Shown here: piece by piece, positions 10,907-24,592 of the stretch
Layout: each line of letters begins with the position of its first letter
How positions within the stretch are numbered: position 1 is the stretch's first letter
Assembly: GCA_029207755.1 (NCBI GenBank)
Contig: JARCOQ010000002.1
Location: 89,193,087-89,257,086 of the forward strand
Length of the DNA stretch: 64,000 nt
DNA from: Chamaea fasciata
Lineage: Eukaryota > Chordata > Aves > Passeriformes > Sylviidae
Direction of reading: 5' to 3'
Notes under the pieces: generated by a model
Told to the model about the DNA's origin: nothing
Database searches by the model: none
Seen by the model: only the letters and a program-made list of their open reading frames with translations
Position numbers and translations under genes: made by a program

Positions 10907-13900
10907 GAACAAAAGAAATATACCTGTACTGGTGTTTCAAAGTTTTCGCTATAGGAAATGATGGAAAATGCCATGCATTGCTCCATAAAATTCAGTCCTG
11001 GAGTTGGAATTGCATGGCATGTGCTAGGCAGTATTTCTGGAAGGGTAGATCCTTTAATATTGAGCTGTTGTCTTCAATGAGCTTCAGGTATTTAATAATG
11101 ACTTGTCAAATTTAAAGAAGAAAGGCAATGGAATTCTGCCTTCTGCTTTTTTGGTTTTTTTGCTTGTTTTTCAACTAAGCTTAGTGCTGTAGCTTTGTCA
11201 CAGCAGACAGCTCCTGTCTCCTTAGTTTCAGCATTATAGAAAGGGAAGTTTGCATTCATTAGGTAAAGTACAGTGTCCCATGGTCTGGTTTGAAGTCCAG
11301 GCAGGTGTCTCTCGTGGGAGGCAGGGTCTGCTGGTTACACCTGTAGTGTTTACGTTGGAGGGGCAGTGGCTTTTGTGACCATCCGACAAGAAGAAAATCT
11401 CTGCTTATCAAATCTTTAAGTCATAGTCAAGCTTGCATATTACAGTGGTGTGCACATGTAAGAAAATGTTTGATGGGGAAAGCTATTTGCAAATTTTTAG
11501 GGAAATTGAATTTTCATTATTTTACCATAAATTGTCAGGCTTTTAAAAAGTTGCTTCCCTAGCCATTATTGCAGATATAATGTGGTAAATAAAAACACTT
11601 TGCATTTTATAATTTTCTGTCTTTTTATCATTTTCTGTCTTCCACGGAACTTTGGTGAGTGTTGGCAGTTCTGTTGTCCATTTTTGTGAGGTTTTTTACC
11701 CAGGTGAATTTGACAGAATGCAAAACGACACAACTTGAGAATCACATTTTGACTATTATGGTTAACAACTGTGATTCTTTTCCCTTTGCTGGGGTTAATG
11801 GGTAATTCTGGGGCAGTGGGTCTGCTGGGACAGAGTGGGTCTGTGAAAGTGTTTGCTTGGCCTTTTGACTGATGACACAATTTCATCCTGGAAATCAATG
11901 CAATGTGCTTGATCCTTACAAGGTTCATTACAGTGAAAGAAAGTCTGAACTAATCTGCTTTTAAAAAAGCAGCAGGGGAGAATAATCCTCCTTGGAGCTG
12001 CTGATACAGCTGATTGCTGAGCAGTCCTGGAGACAAGAGTGCAGAACCTCTCTCTGTACTAAACAATAGATGGTACAATCCAGGCTAGAATCAGGCTTTT
12101 TGAGGCTGATACAGGAGAGCAGAATTACATCCCTTTCTGTCTTGCATTGGTCTTTGACAGCTCAGCTGCCTTGAAGAAAGCAGAAGTGATTCTTTGTGAT
12201 TTATATATATTTCAGGAATTGCTGTAGATATGCTGCCTGGGGCTTAAATGCAAATTACACTATTTTACTAATTATTACCTTTCATTTTTGATAATGCAGG
12301 ATATAAATTAGGACATAGAATTACAGGCTTTTTGGTTAGAAAGGAAACTGCTGGTAGTGGAGTGTAATGACAGAGAGCCAAGGTCACTTCTATCAGACTT
12401 CAATCTTGCCCAGATCCTTGGACCAATATGTTAGAATCACACCAGGGATCTGTTTCTGTGAGAGTTTTAATTAACCTTAGAAGACAGAGCAGAGTCAGCC
12501 TCTGTGTTGCTATCATGCCTGTATTTTGCTTCTGCACCTTATACTTTGGAGAAGTCTTCTTTGCATAGATGCTGTTTTCTGAAATCAACGCACATTGTTT
12601 ATCACTTGGGCAAAACTCTGTGGTCCCTGGCCTTTCTTTTCCCATAGTTTGTCACAGACTTGGTCTGTGCAGACTGCTAAAAGCCAGTGTAAGAGGGGCT
12701 AAGCTGGGGGTGAACTGGCACTGGTGCTGTTTCTGAAGTTGTCCAAGACCATTCTTCAGAAACACTCCTGAAATACTGTAGGTGTTCTGAGATACGTGGT
12801 ACACATCTTCAGTATGAGAGATCTGGAAGTGGCATGTACCTACTGATATATTTGGGATATATACAATATTTGGGATTCTATCAATGTATAATGCTGTGAC
12901 CCAATGCCTCTGTTTCAGCCTGTAAAAAACCAACAGTCTTGTTCTAAACGATATTGCATATTTTGAGATGTTCACATTAAACTGTGTAAATGCAGAGTAT
13001 GGTAATAGACATTATAAAAACAACTGCTGAAGGTGCACACTGGAAGAATGAAGGAAAGGAAATCCAACAACTGTGTGCCCCCACCAGGGAATAGACAGGA
13101 GGCAAAGAGTGGTTTATAATGGTAGGTGCATTACTCACAAGGTTATAATTTATTTGCTCCTCTGTTTCCATTACCACTGTCGAATTGCTTGGGGAATTCA
13201 GGTTCTGTCAAAGTAAATAGCTCCCTTAGATTGTTGAGGCATTATGGTAAATCTGCCTCCTTTACTGAATGTGGGGTTTGGGGTTGTTTTTTTTTAACAA
13301 TTATTGTAGTTTATCACTTAATTTATTTTTCAGGAGTTCTTAAGATCTAATAGCCAGCTAAGTGCATGCAAGTATTTAGTGATTTCCTCCCAAACCAGGA
13401 GTCTTTCACTCCAGGTGCAAGGCTTATTGCTTGTTTGCTCATAATACAAACGGAGAACAACATTTGCATGAAAAAGAAACAACCTAGTGAAACAAAACAT
13501 GTCTCTCCTTTTTCCCAGAAGGGAGAACACGGCCGGGGTGATGGATAGGGATGCGGTGCATTACCAGATGGGGCTGTAGGTACCAGTGGAGAGTAAGATG
13601 TGCACATAAGGAAAACGATGTGTCAGCGTGCCTGAGCAAAGTGACGGATGGGATGCATCTCATGTGTATCAGCTTTGCAGAGCTATTTCACTGTTTCAGG
13701 AGGAAGGCTGCCATTTGCTAGCCCTTGGCTTCACACAAATTTTCCAAGCAGAGAGAACAGTTCTAATTTGCTAAATAAGCTTTTCAGCTATTCTGTAGAA
13801 ATTCCCCAAAAGCAACATTCTGTGACTTCTTTTAAAGAGTTCTGCCTCAACCCAGACTGGGTACAGTGGATTAAAGGAGTAGACTACACAGTATTTCTCT

Positions 13901-16466
13901 GCTCCCCTGTTTCTTTCCTTTTTTGGTTACATTGTCTATCAGGTGAAGATCCCACCCTGGGTTACACCAGAGGAAGCAAATGGAGGCTGGCGTTTAAATG
14001 CATTTATATATATTGCAGCCGGAGAGGATTGTGTAGAGGACATGCTTTGTCTTGGGCCGAGGGTAGTCTTCAGCTTGCCTTTTTAATGGTCAGACTTGCA
14101 CAGACTGGAGTGCTGTTCAGCAGTGTGTCATGTACATAAACCTAGGGACTTACCTTACTTTTGTTCATTCTCTTTGATTTATTTGCTTCTGATGCTGTAG
14201 TTTCACTGATCAGCACTTGAACTTTGTCATAAAGCCATCCAAAAAGGAGTGATGTTCCACATGTCAAAGGCTCTGATCTTGAGGATTTTCTTTTTGTCTG
14301 GCAGATGGCTAAAACCGTGTTTTGACACAGGAGATTAACCACCATACTAAAGGGTATTGTGAAAAATATAGCCAGAAGTATTTAAAACCCCAGCAGCTGA
14401 AGCTGTCTTCACAGAACTGAGTGAGCATAGGAGAGGGGATTGCTGAGGGGCTGTGTCAGAAAAATTCATCATTTACTGAGCACTTAGACTTTCAAGAAAA
14501 TGTGTCATTTGCACGTGTCATCTTCATGTCCATTATGTTTTCCAGAAATGAAGTATTTTTACTTGTGATTTTTTTCTGTGTGATAATGTTATTTTATTTG
14601 CAAGCTAGAAAAATGTATGATGGTCCTGATGTGACTAAAGAGTGCCAGTGCTGACACTGGACTTTTTTTTCTGAATTGGGGTGGCCAGCAGTGGCTCAGT
14701 CACACCTAAAAAAGTTGGGGAACAGTGGAAAGGGCTTTGTGCCTTTAGCTCCAAACCCTCCCTATTAGTTCGTGGCAGTGTGACATGCCTCTGTAGGACT
14801 CCTCTTGATGTCAAATGTGAATGCTAAGTTTAATCCCTGCACGTCACCCTTCTGAATGATTCATGATGAACGCTGGTAACGTTTAGCATATGACAGGGTT
14901 CCATGTTCGGTAGCTGGTTGTTCAAAGACAGATGGATAGGCTTGCTCAACTCAGCCCTAAAGATCTTGTGCATATTTCAAGCCTGGCAATTTTTGCCCAG
15001 CTGTCCTAAAGCTCTGCTGTGGTTTCAAGGCACATGCAGAGCATAGTCATTGATGTCTAGCGAGCTGCATGACCTTTCTGGGCTTCACATTTCCCAGCTG
15101 TAAACCTGCCTCAGTAGCACTAGCCCACCCTCGTGTTCTTCTCAGTCTTCTGAAGGAAGCTGCCGTACAAACACAGAATTATTACTAGAGCAGCTGGATT
15201 TTGGAAAAATTGGAAAGTGCTGGCTGTGTACACTGAAGCTATGATGGTTGTTTTCTGTTGTTGTGTGGGCAGAGATGCTGCACTTTGTTTGCAGGGAGTG
15301 TCGGCGCAGGAATGCAGCGATGTATGCTGAGCATGGACTGTAATAGTACACTGTATTCCTTGTTTCTAATCTTATCAGTTTGTGTTCAGGCAGACTCCTG
15401 GCTCTGGCTGGGTGCCCAACAGGTCAGACAGGCTGCAGGCACTGGCTGGTAATACTGGGTGCCTGTACTTGCAGGTCAGGGGGAGGCTACGCATGCTCTT
15501 TCTAGATGAAGCTGTGTCCATATGATCAATAAGGTGCCACATAAAGTGCTACAATATTTTGTTTATTTCTTTCTCTGAGGATGATTTTTTTTTTCTCTGA
15601 GAAGGGATTTTCTTACACTGTCAAGTTATTTTTGTCTGCTCTCTCATAATTTTAGCTTAATAATCCCATTACAATTTTAACTTGAAAAGGCTGGGTAGTT
15701 CTTGAGTTTTGCACTGTTGTCTTTATACTGTCCCCTCTAATTTCACTGTTCTGTTCAATATTTCATGCTGTTTTTCTTAAGAAACAGTGCTTAAATTTCA
15801 GATAGAAACCATAGTTTACTCTTGCACCTTAGTGACCCACCTGAAATATCTTCAACTGTGAGATGACACTTGTTTTCAAAGTTTTAGATCATTCTTTCTT
15901 AGAAGCCTTTCCTTAAGTTTCAGAAGGCATTATAACTAATATTTCACTTTGTTTCATGTCTTTAAGCATTGCAACATTGTTATTGATGACCTCTAGAGCA
16001 CTGGATTCATTCAGTGTTCAGGGACTTTGTGACTTCTACTGACCAAAACTGCTGGGGGGTGCACATGGTTTCAGCTTTCCTGCATTCACTCATCACATAT
16101 CAAGCTATATTTTTGCAAGCATGTTCAGTGCAGTCCTGTTAAAACCTGGTATTTCACAACAGGTTTTCCCAGTCTGCCATGAGCTGTCATGGAAAGAACC
16201 CAAGATTAGTTCTAATAGGACCAAGAGCCTGGACAAAGATAAACTACAGGATCTGAGAAAGTTGCATGACTGTAGTGTTGCCCAGCTCCCAGAGCAGCTG
16301 TGCTTCTGCAGCTGGCATGGGAGTGACAGGGAAATGCAGTGCCAGCTGAAAGCAACCTATTTGTCCCCAGTCTTGCACCAAACCAAACTGCTCCTAATTA
16401 TAGAAGACTCTTGGTTGGAGCAGCCTGGTACTTTGGCTGGAAAGTTACTGGTCTGACCATTATGCC

Positions 16467-16486
16467 AAAAAAAAAAAAAAAAAAAA
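16467..16486 (+). repeat. Poly-A run, 20 bases
   Basis: Twenty consecutive A. No recognisable retrotransposed gene or SINE precedes it on +, so it is recorded as a simple repeat. Confidence 0.95.
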
Positions 16487-17705
16487 GTTTTCAAAAAAAG
16501 GGATAATTAAACAATGAGAAAAAATTCTTTCTAGTGCATGATGCAGATGGGCCTGGGAATAGGTTCTCCCCACATACCAGCCCCATATCCTCTTTCTTTT
16601 GCCTTTTGGATTCCTCAGGCAGCTTGAGCCATGCCTTTTCCTGACTGTATGGGGTGGCACGGGGATTGCTGATGTGGTAGTTTTACTCACTTGGCTCCAT
16701 TACCATCTTCCTCAGCAGTAATGTTAAACTTGTTACCTCCTCTTTGTGGGAAGTTTTGCTTATGTTTCAGAGGATTGCTGAAAAACCTTTAAAATTGTTT
16801 GAATAGCTTTAAAAAGAAAAACCCAGAGCATGTGCTTAATAACTTAATGTAATTGTCTTTGTATGTAATTTGAACGTTTTTATTCCGTTGAAAAGAACAA
16901 ACATTAATTTAATGATACATGTACATGAGATGGCTCATAGGGGAAGAACAGAAGGAGAGAGTATTACTTTTGGTATTAAAAAGACATTTTGTTTTCAAAA
17001 GCAGAGAGAAAAATGTAAAACATCTGGAATCAAGAATACTTTCTGTCCAGTCTTTTGAGCATAACTTCCATTGGTTCCACAGAACTTGCTGCTCACTAGT
17101 TGCTGTTAGCTGGGGTGGCCTGTGAACTCAGGTGATGGGCAGCTGAATATCTGCCCAAAGGAGCTGATGGAGCTCTTCAGGGGGTCAGGAGAAGGACTTG
17201 TCACCTGGCTCAGACTTTCACATCTGTGGGCCAGCTCTTGAGGGGTTAAATATTGAAAACCTTGCTTAAGTTTGTCTTATAACTGGCTTTTGGCACTTTC
17301 AAAGCATGGATTGGCCCCTGCTGAAGTTTGGCTTTTTGTCCTGTTGGGGTGGTTGGGATTTTTGGTGTGGCTGGTCTGTTTGCATGTGGTTGGCTGAGGA
17401 CAGGGGTTTCTGTGGGACACAGATGCTCATGAACTCTTTAAAGCTGTTTCTACAGCAGGTCTCCATCCTGTCCCATTTTGGGAACAGGAGGGCTTAGCTG
17501 TCTGCTTCACAGCACTGGGTGCCAGGAGAAGAAGGAAGGCTGTGGGATTCGCTAATTAAAAAAAGGGAGAGATGGAACTGTTTTCTTTCACCATGGTGTT
17601 TGCATAATATAATTTGACTCAGGAATGCTGAGGAATTTTTGTCCGCTTGCAGTGGCAATGGGACAAAGGTGCAAAAAACCCTTTCCTGCTTTGCAGCATT
17701 CAGCC

Positions 17706-17743
17706 TCTTTTTGGTTTTTTGGGGTTTTTTGGGGGTTTTTTTT
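17706..17743 (+). repeat. T/G-rich tract with G2, G4 and G5 runs
   Basis: Alternating T runs of 5-8 bases with G runs of 2, 4 and 5. It has the same texture as the longer tracts near 36.95, 61.2 and 63.1 kb, all G/T on the + (non-template) strand. Confidence 0.9.
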
Positions 17744-18940
17744 GAAGATACCTTAAGAATTTGTGGTAAGGAGGAATTTGTCCCTCATGTTGGCTGTCAA
17801 CAGGAATATGATTTATCAGACAAGTGAAACTAATGCTGTATATGGTTAAGGAGCGCCTTTCTGTGCACAAAAATGGTATTTATGAGAAGAGGTTGCTTCT
17901 TAGTCAATGCTTAGAGTGTCTTTCCACTGCTACAGCAACAAGCACAAGAGTCTGATTATTCAGGCAAGTTAGCATCAATTTTTTTCCAAGCTTTTTGAAA
18001 ATCTGATGCAAACCAATGTGAATTTGCCGTCGCTAATTTTAGAGTGGTCTGCTTGTATAAGATAACAAATCCCAGTTTTACTTTAAAGAGAAAGTATTTT
18101 AACAGAAGGCTGGCAAGATTGTTATCAAAATGCTAATGATCATTTCTCCTACAGTCTCAGTTATTTTCAGAGGGAGGACTAGAATAGATACATAATCTGA
18201 ATAAAATTGATTTTAATATGTATTACTGTCTCATTAAGCTGTTACAGTCTTTCCCCTTCTGGACAGAGGTTCATTAGTTGCTGCAGATGATGTATTATTA
18301 AAGTGGGTTTAGGTGCAAGATGAGTAGAGGGAAAGAGAGATCTAAAATGTTGACTGCAGTAGTGGATGAACCTTTGGGTTAAGATATGATGGCCCTAACC
18401 AAAGGAAGGGGACACTGCTGTGTTTGATTTGCTGCCGCCTGATTGCCTTCCCTGCAACAGCCAAGAAGTCAGCCAAACACAGGCACTATTATATTTACTT
18501 TGCTAAATGATCATTTCAGTAAATATTATTGAACATGTTTATTTGCGGATTACTTTCAGGCCAATTCCAATAAAAAACTCCTCTGTGACTTACTATAAAA
18601 AGACATGATTTTATAAATTTACTTTTTAATTTCTAAATTAATCTTGAAACAGCTTTAACAGCTTTTAGCAGGCTGCCTCTTTACTGGCTGCCTTCATATG
18701 TGTTTTGAAATGCTTTTATTTCAGCTTGTACCAGGTTTACAATTGTCAAACCAATTACAATAAGGAAATCAATATGTTTTCATTTCCAGTAACAGCAATA
18801 ATTTATGAATTTGTAATTATTTTAATGCAGTGAAGGAGAAGGAATTAGAAGGAAGTAGAAGGAAGATTTTGTTTTGATTGTGTTTTGATTGACTTCAACT
18901 TACGTTTAGTTGTCTGTAAATACAATACACCCAAATATAG

Positions 18941-18980
18941 GTATGTATACTATATATTTATATCTATATATATATTTATC
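18941..18980 (+). repeat. AT-rich TA repeat
   Basis: An imperfect TATA/TATT/TATC run including a short pure TA stretch. It is a minor simple repeat next to AT-rich sequence. Confidence 0.85.
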
Positions 18981-21847
18981 TCCCTCAGTGTATATTTTTT
19001 GTCAGATGGTCCTGTTCCATGCATTCTTGTGTCCATATCCAATTCAGTAAACTGTACATTATTGTCAGACATGGGTGTGTGTTGTGTCACAGTGCAGTGG
19101 CTGGTCTTGCCTCGTCTCTGGACGTGTGCCCATGGGGAACACCTCTTGCAGAGCACGTGTCCTCCAGGGATCAAAGGAGTGCACACACACAGCCTCCTTC
19201 TGCATCCCCAAAACACAGACTGTGCTTGTCATGTGAGGGAGAAAGAATGTCCAGCAAGGGGTTGGCTGGGGAGGAGGCAGAGGAATGGGTCCCCTGTGTG
19301 TGCTGCAAGGCACCTGTTCCTCAGTGCTGGGACATGTCGTGATGGGGTCTTCTCATGCTGCTTGCTGAACCTCCTTCTGATTCCTTGCTAAAATGTCACA
19401 AGATGAGACACAGAAATAGCACAGACTTTCCTGGCAGAAGTGTGATCTGCAGCATGTTGAGTGGGCACAATGCATCCGTGCCAGGGCTGCTGCTGCTTGA
19501 CCAGCTCTGTGTAGGGAGGGTGCAGTGCTGTGGAAGAGGCAGGCGAGGATGTTTTTGTGTTCAATCCAGAGCATCTTGCATTTCAGCCAAGAGTTTTTGT
19601 GTGGAGAGCCTCATTCTTTTGCATATGCTCTTTCTAAAAGAAATCATAAACCCCCCGGGAGAATAGAGTCATACACACACGTCATAAAATACAGGAAAAT
19701 AGTAGTTGACAACCATGAGATGAATTTTTTTGCTTACTCTCTTCTGCTGTGTAGGTAATTATGGTGTTAGATCTTAGTGGGAAACATCTGATTATTTATA
19801 TTTCACAGTCATGCAGCAATGTAAAATCTGAACCAATTACACCATTTTAACAATTAGTACATTTTTTGTAAAAGGAAAGCATATTACCTTTGATCTATTT
19901 TGCAGAAGGGAAAATTCAGTTTTTCGTAGTTAGAGTTTTGTCCTTTTGATAAACACAGGACTTCCTTTTATATGCAGTTAGTCTCACTTTTCCTGAGTGT
20001 AAACTTCCATGATGGTCACTACTGTTAAAAATAATTTAGTGCATTTTTAAGAAGGGACTGTGGAGGTTTCATGATCTGTAATAATATTGTTCAGCCAGGG
20101 AGAGGTCATTTTGTGTTTCGTAATAAACAAGAACTCAATGGCCAGGGTTGAATGGCCATCTCCCCCTCACCCCTGGCTTCTAAAACCAGGAAGCAAGTAG
20201 GTAAGCAAAGGTTGGTGTCTTCCTCCCCTTGTCTTGTCAGCAGCACACTACAAGAAGTACAGAGGTGTTCAGAGCCACAAGGTGTTCAAGAGCCACATTT
20301 GCTTTCCAGTTTCTCCACTTTTGATGTTTGTTTCGTATGAATTCTATAGTGTTGAAATCGCTGTTGCCAAGAATTGGTTTTGCCTGTTGTATTAAAAAAA
20401 CCCAAACCAACAAGATTCAGCACTGAACTTGCTGCCTTGTGCAGTGTGTAGAGCTGAGAGACAAGCCCTGTCTACCCCCACAAAGGAGAGCAGGAAATAG
20501 GTTCGGTGCCTCAAGTCACTGTGATTGTCTGGGAGACTCGGGGGAGTTTGTTGTGATGTCTAATGCATCTCTACTCCCAACTGTTTCACCCACCTTTAAA
20601 AAGATACAAAAAATAGGAATACCAGAAGCAAAGTGCTTGGTTGGTAGTGGTAGCAGAAGATCCAGCAAAGGATCTGTGTCATCGTGTCCTTCCTGCAGTG
20701 CTTCATTACCATTTGAAGACATCCAGCAGTCAGGAGTGGGCAGGAACAGGCTGTCCAGGGGCTAGGCTCAGGTTCTCCTGTCCTCTTTCTCTCTCCACAT
20801 GAATCCTCACTTTTTAGTAGGCTGGGGCACCTGCCAGTGCCTTCACTCTTGCTTGCTGAATTTTTAACCTCCCAAATTAGCACATCCTCTGTAGCCTATA
20901 TTGCAGAGCACAGCTTTCAGGATGTGCATCTTCACCTTTTTTTCTGTGTGATGAGCTCAGAGAAGAACCCAGAAGATGAGCTCCTTCCACGTGGATGATT
21001 AATTGCTTCATGAGTCACTGGTGATGCTGGTGGTCAGGGACCCTGGGAGAGGGGGATGCTTGGCAGTAGCTGTACAGGATGACTGTACCATGTGGAGTCA
21101 TACTGAAAGGCAGTACAGGGCTGGGCAGAAAATGAGAGAGGATAATTTTGGATGTTTAGTTTCCTGTGGGAATAGGACTTGTGTGATAGCCTAATCTTAA
21201 AATTATGAGGGAAGTATTTAGGGAGAATTTGCTCTGACAGCATTGTAAGTTGGTTTTCAAGTGCAGTCAATAATAACGCTAATAAGATTTGGAGACCACG
21301 TGGAACTTTCTAAGTCTTTGTACCCCATTCTCTGAGCTCAGAAACCTCTGCTGCACCAGGGACATGATCAGCTGTAGCTGATGAGCATCTTCTTCATTGC
21401 TGCAGCAGGAAAGTAGTTGGTGGGCTTGTGCCGTGGCATATTTGTCATTGAATTAACACTTCCTAGACTCAGCCTGTTTTGACTGCTCTTCACATAGGCC
21501 ACCACCTACTTAGAAAACAGAGGCGGGGGCAGCTGTGTCCAGCCAGTGAACACAGGAGGAGAATTCAGGGTGCACAGAGATGACAATAAAAAGGACACAG
21601 TACCGAGGAGAAGAGGGGATGTTTTCAATGGCTGATGTTCTTCAATTCTTTGTGGTTCTTTGTTATTCATCAAATGAGGCCTAAAAATTCCAGGAGGTAT
21701 TCCATTTGTTCAAGCCTCCTTCGTGTGTTTTGGCTTTTTGTTACTTAGATTTTATACAAAATACAAGTTTAAATTCTTCCATTCTCAAGTGAAGCAATGG
21801 AAGGAACTGACCTGAAGTTGCACTAGGAAAGTTTCAGTTAGATATTT

Positions 21848-21864
21848 AAAAAAAAAAAAAAAAA
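21848..21864 (+). repeat. Poly-A run, 17 bases
   Basis: Seventeen A, located about 33 bases before a sense CR1 3' fragment. CR1 elements do not end in poly-A, so the two are probably unrelated. Confidence 0.92.
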
Positions 21865-21897
21865 TCACTGAAAGAATGGTTTGGCATTGCAGTGAAT

Positions 21898-22029
21898 GGA
21901 GTCACCGTCTCTGGAAATGTTCAAGAGGCATCTTAGTGTGTCAGTAGGGGATATGGTTTAGAGGTGATTATGGTGGTGTTGGGAGGATAATCTTGAAGGT
22001 CTCATCTAACCTTGATGATTCTGTGATTC
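21898..22029 (+). mobile_element. CR1 LINE 3' end, about 130 bp
   Basis: A short 3'-terminal CR1 piece. It starts at GGAGTCACCGTCTCTGGAAA, a standard CR1 3' UTR block, and ends with AACCTTGATGATTCTGTGAT. A 17-base poly-A run at 21848-21864 lies just upstream and is separate. Sense orientation to SH3RF3. The 3' UTR resembles that of the 38.2-kb copy. Confidence 0.88.
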
Positions 22030-23584
22030 CCTCAGCAATACCCCTCATGTCGTGAGTAGTTTCTACACTAGAATGCTGCCCTGCTAGAGAAGGCTTTTTC
22101 TATTTAAGTTGATTGTTTGCGAATTAATTCATCTGGTTATGAAAATTGGGGTGAAAGAGGGGTGGTTTTTTTAGGATCTTGGATGTAGGAGAAGCGTGTT
22201 TCCTTTAATACTCTCCATAGGTATCTTTGGAGAGACTTTTTATTGATGCAGGTGCTGGGATGAAAAGAGTTTGAGCTCACAGTTGAAATAGATAGTAGGA
22301 AATAAAATAGATTTGAGGTTGCTCACGTGGTCTGATGCTTTTGATGAATATGTGCTTCTTTGATTGAGTCAGCTCATGAGTTTTGCATAGTGATCCCCAG
22401 ATCTGTGATTCCTGTTCAGTGCTGGTGAAATAAACAAAAGCTAAACACTGAACACAGACTGCGGTCAGCCTGAAGTTGTCTCGTTAGTGTGTAAACTCAG
22501 AGCAATTGGCAGCGAGCAGATAAAGACCAGAATGAATATCACGTAAAACAGCAAAGGTTACTTTGGGGTCATTTTTCGTGGGTTTTTTCCCTCCCCTGAA
22601 GAGTTTAAAGGAACATTAAACGATGCCTCTATAGCAGTATTTCATTTTCTGATGTAATGTAGCTGCAGACCCAAGAAAGTAATAGTATGCAGAGATCCTG
22701 ATCCTTGTAATGTTTAGTATCCTAGCTGCTTATTACCTTTGTCTGAGTGAGCTTCAAATATACACTTGTCTGGTTTTTGTGGCTTTTTTTCAGTAATTAA
22801 TGAAGGAATGTGAGTAATCTGCTACTTGGCAGATCTGCTCTTTAGGACTCTGTTTGGTGGGAGGTGTGAGAAATCACTACTCTAGTAAGTAGCAATATTG
22901 TAGCACCTCAGCAGAACCATTTTGGTGAGTGTTGCTGGAAGGCAATAGTGTCCTTCCTAGGAAGAAAAGCTTGAGAAACATCATTCAAACAGCTTTGCTT
23001 CATTGACCTGGTGAAAAAATTATTCAAGATAATGGTTTGCACAGATGGAGTTGCTGAATTACTTTGCTGTAGGTTTGTCAGGTGTTACTATTTTCTACTC
23101 TGCATACCATGAATAGATTTGCCTTTTCCCTTTTATTTCACGTATTTACTTTCTTTGCACTTGCAAGAAGCCAAAGGAAACAATTTTGCCAGAAATAAAG
23201 GTCTCACATGGAGACTGTATCCTCATCACCATGTTCCCCTTGGGTTCGGGGTGTGGAGGGGTTTGCTCCTGCTGGGGTGTGGGAGGATGCCTTGTGTTTT
23301 CACTCAGGTTTTTTGAGAGGTGACAGCTCAGGAAGCCCCCATGGCCCACTCTGTGCCCCTGTGGTGTCCTGTGCTGCTAGTGCCCCTTGCTGCCTACAGC
23401 TGCCTGGGCAGCAGCAGTTCCATGTCCCCACTGCCATCTCCCCTTGATATTGTCTCTGCCCCGTTGCCATCACCCCTTTGTCCCAGGATCCTCTCTGTGT
23501 GGGGCAGCAGACAGCCTGGAGAGCAGAGCTGTTTCTGAGCTTTGACACTCCCTATTCATTTTGCTTGTGAGCAACATTGGAGCA
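22030..23584. other. SH3RF3: Intron 1 stretch between two CR1 fragments
   Basis: No gene or repeat is recognised. 23230-23540 is relatively GC-rich but has no distinctive motif or long open frame. Confidence 0.65.
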
Positions 23585-24592
23585 GAGATGGACCAAATGA
23601 ATGGCCAATGTCCAAATGGAGATGTGGACACCATGTGGTGTTCCTTAGATTCTTTACTGGGACCAGTACTGTTCAGTATCTTTATTGAATTGATAACTTC
23701 TTAGACAGTGAAATTGAGTGCACTCTCAGTGAATGTGCTGATGACACATGTCAAGTGGTGCCACTGATATGCTTGAGAGAAGGTATGCCATACACAGGAG
23801 CTGTGACAGGTTTAAGAAGTGGGTCCATGTGAACCTCATGAAGTTCAGCCAGGCCAGGTGCAAGGTTCGGCACCTCTGGCAAGCACCACTATCACTGCAG
23901 ACCGGGTTACAAATGGACTAAGAACCACTCTGCCTAGAAGGACTTCAGGATACTGGTGCATGGAAAGCTCAGCATGAGCTGACAACGTGCGCTCGCAGCC
24001 TGGAAGGTCACACGTGTCCTGGCCTCCATCCAAAGCAGCATAGCCAGCAGATTGAGGAAGGTCATTTTAGCCTACTTCACTCTCATGAGACCCCACCTTG
24101 AGTCTCCAGCTCCGGGGTGCCCCGTAGAAGACAGATGTGGACCTGTTAGAGTGGGTCCAGATGAAGGCTAGAGCACTTCTCTTACGATGAAAGGCTGAGA
24201 GACTTGGGTTTGTTCAGCCTGGAGGAGAAAACACTCCAGAGAGAACTTATTACAGCCCTCCAGTACCTAGAAAGGGCTTATAAGAAAGATGTATAGAGAT
24301 TTTTTCACCGGGGCCTGAAGTTACAGGACAAAGGGTAACAGCATTTAAGGGGAAGAGGGTAGATTTAGATTAGATATAAGGAACAAATTCTTTGCTGTGA
24401 GGGCTGATGAGGCACTGCAATGTGTTTCCCTGAGAAGTTGTGGATGCCCCATCTCTGGAAGCGTTCAAGGCCAGGTTGGATGTGGCCTGGAGCAATCTGG
24501 TCCATAGAAAGTGTCCCTGCCACTGCTAGGGGGGTTGGAACTAGATCATTTTTAGATCTTTTCCATCCCAAACCATTCTGTGATTCTGTGAC
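23585..24592 (+). mobile_element. CR1 LINE, 5'-truncated, about 1 kb, degenerate
   Basis: This is the 3' kilobase of a chicken-repeat-1 type non-LTR retrotransposon. It includes the end of the reverse-transcriptase region: a relic of the catalytic YADD motif reads C-A-D-D-T at 23734-23748. Further on come the C-terminal ORF2 region and a 3' UTR. The end is diagnostic: AACCATTCTGTGATTCTGTG, two copies of the 8-bp CR1 tail repeat. Frameshifts and stops are scattered throughout, so it is an old, inactive copy. It lies in the same orientation as SH3RF3. Confidence 0.93.

Larger units (their letters stand above)
10341..21897. other. SH3RF3: Intron 1 stretch without genes
   Basis: Apart from the simple repeats listed (10846, 16467, 17706, 18941 and 21848), I recognise nothing. 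The longest open frames (163 codons at 13648-14139 +, 168 at 18885-19391 +) show no domain, family similarity or splice context. An AT-rich stretch at 18460-18840 has many TAATTA- and ATTAAT-type words. Confidence 0.7.

Noticed and set aside
13648..14139. 163-codon open frame on +
   Set aside because: No family resemblance, no splice-site context or Kozak support, ordinary intronic composition.
18885..19391. 168-codon open frame on +
   Set aside because: Begins in the TA-rich repeat, encodes Ile/Tyr/Phe-rich then Cys-rich sequence with no known domain; chance frame.
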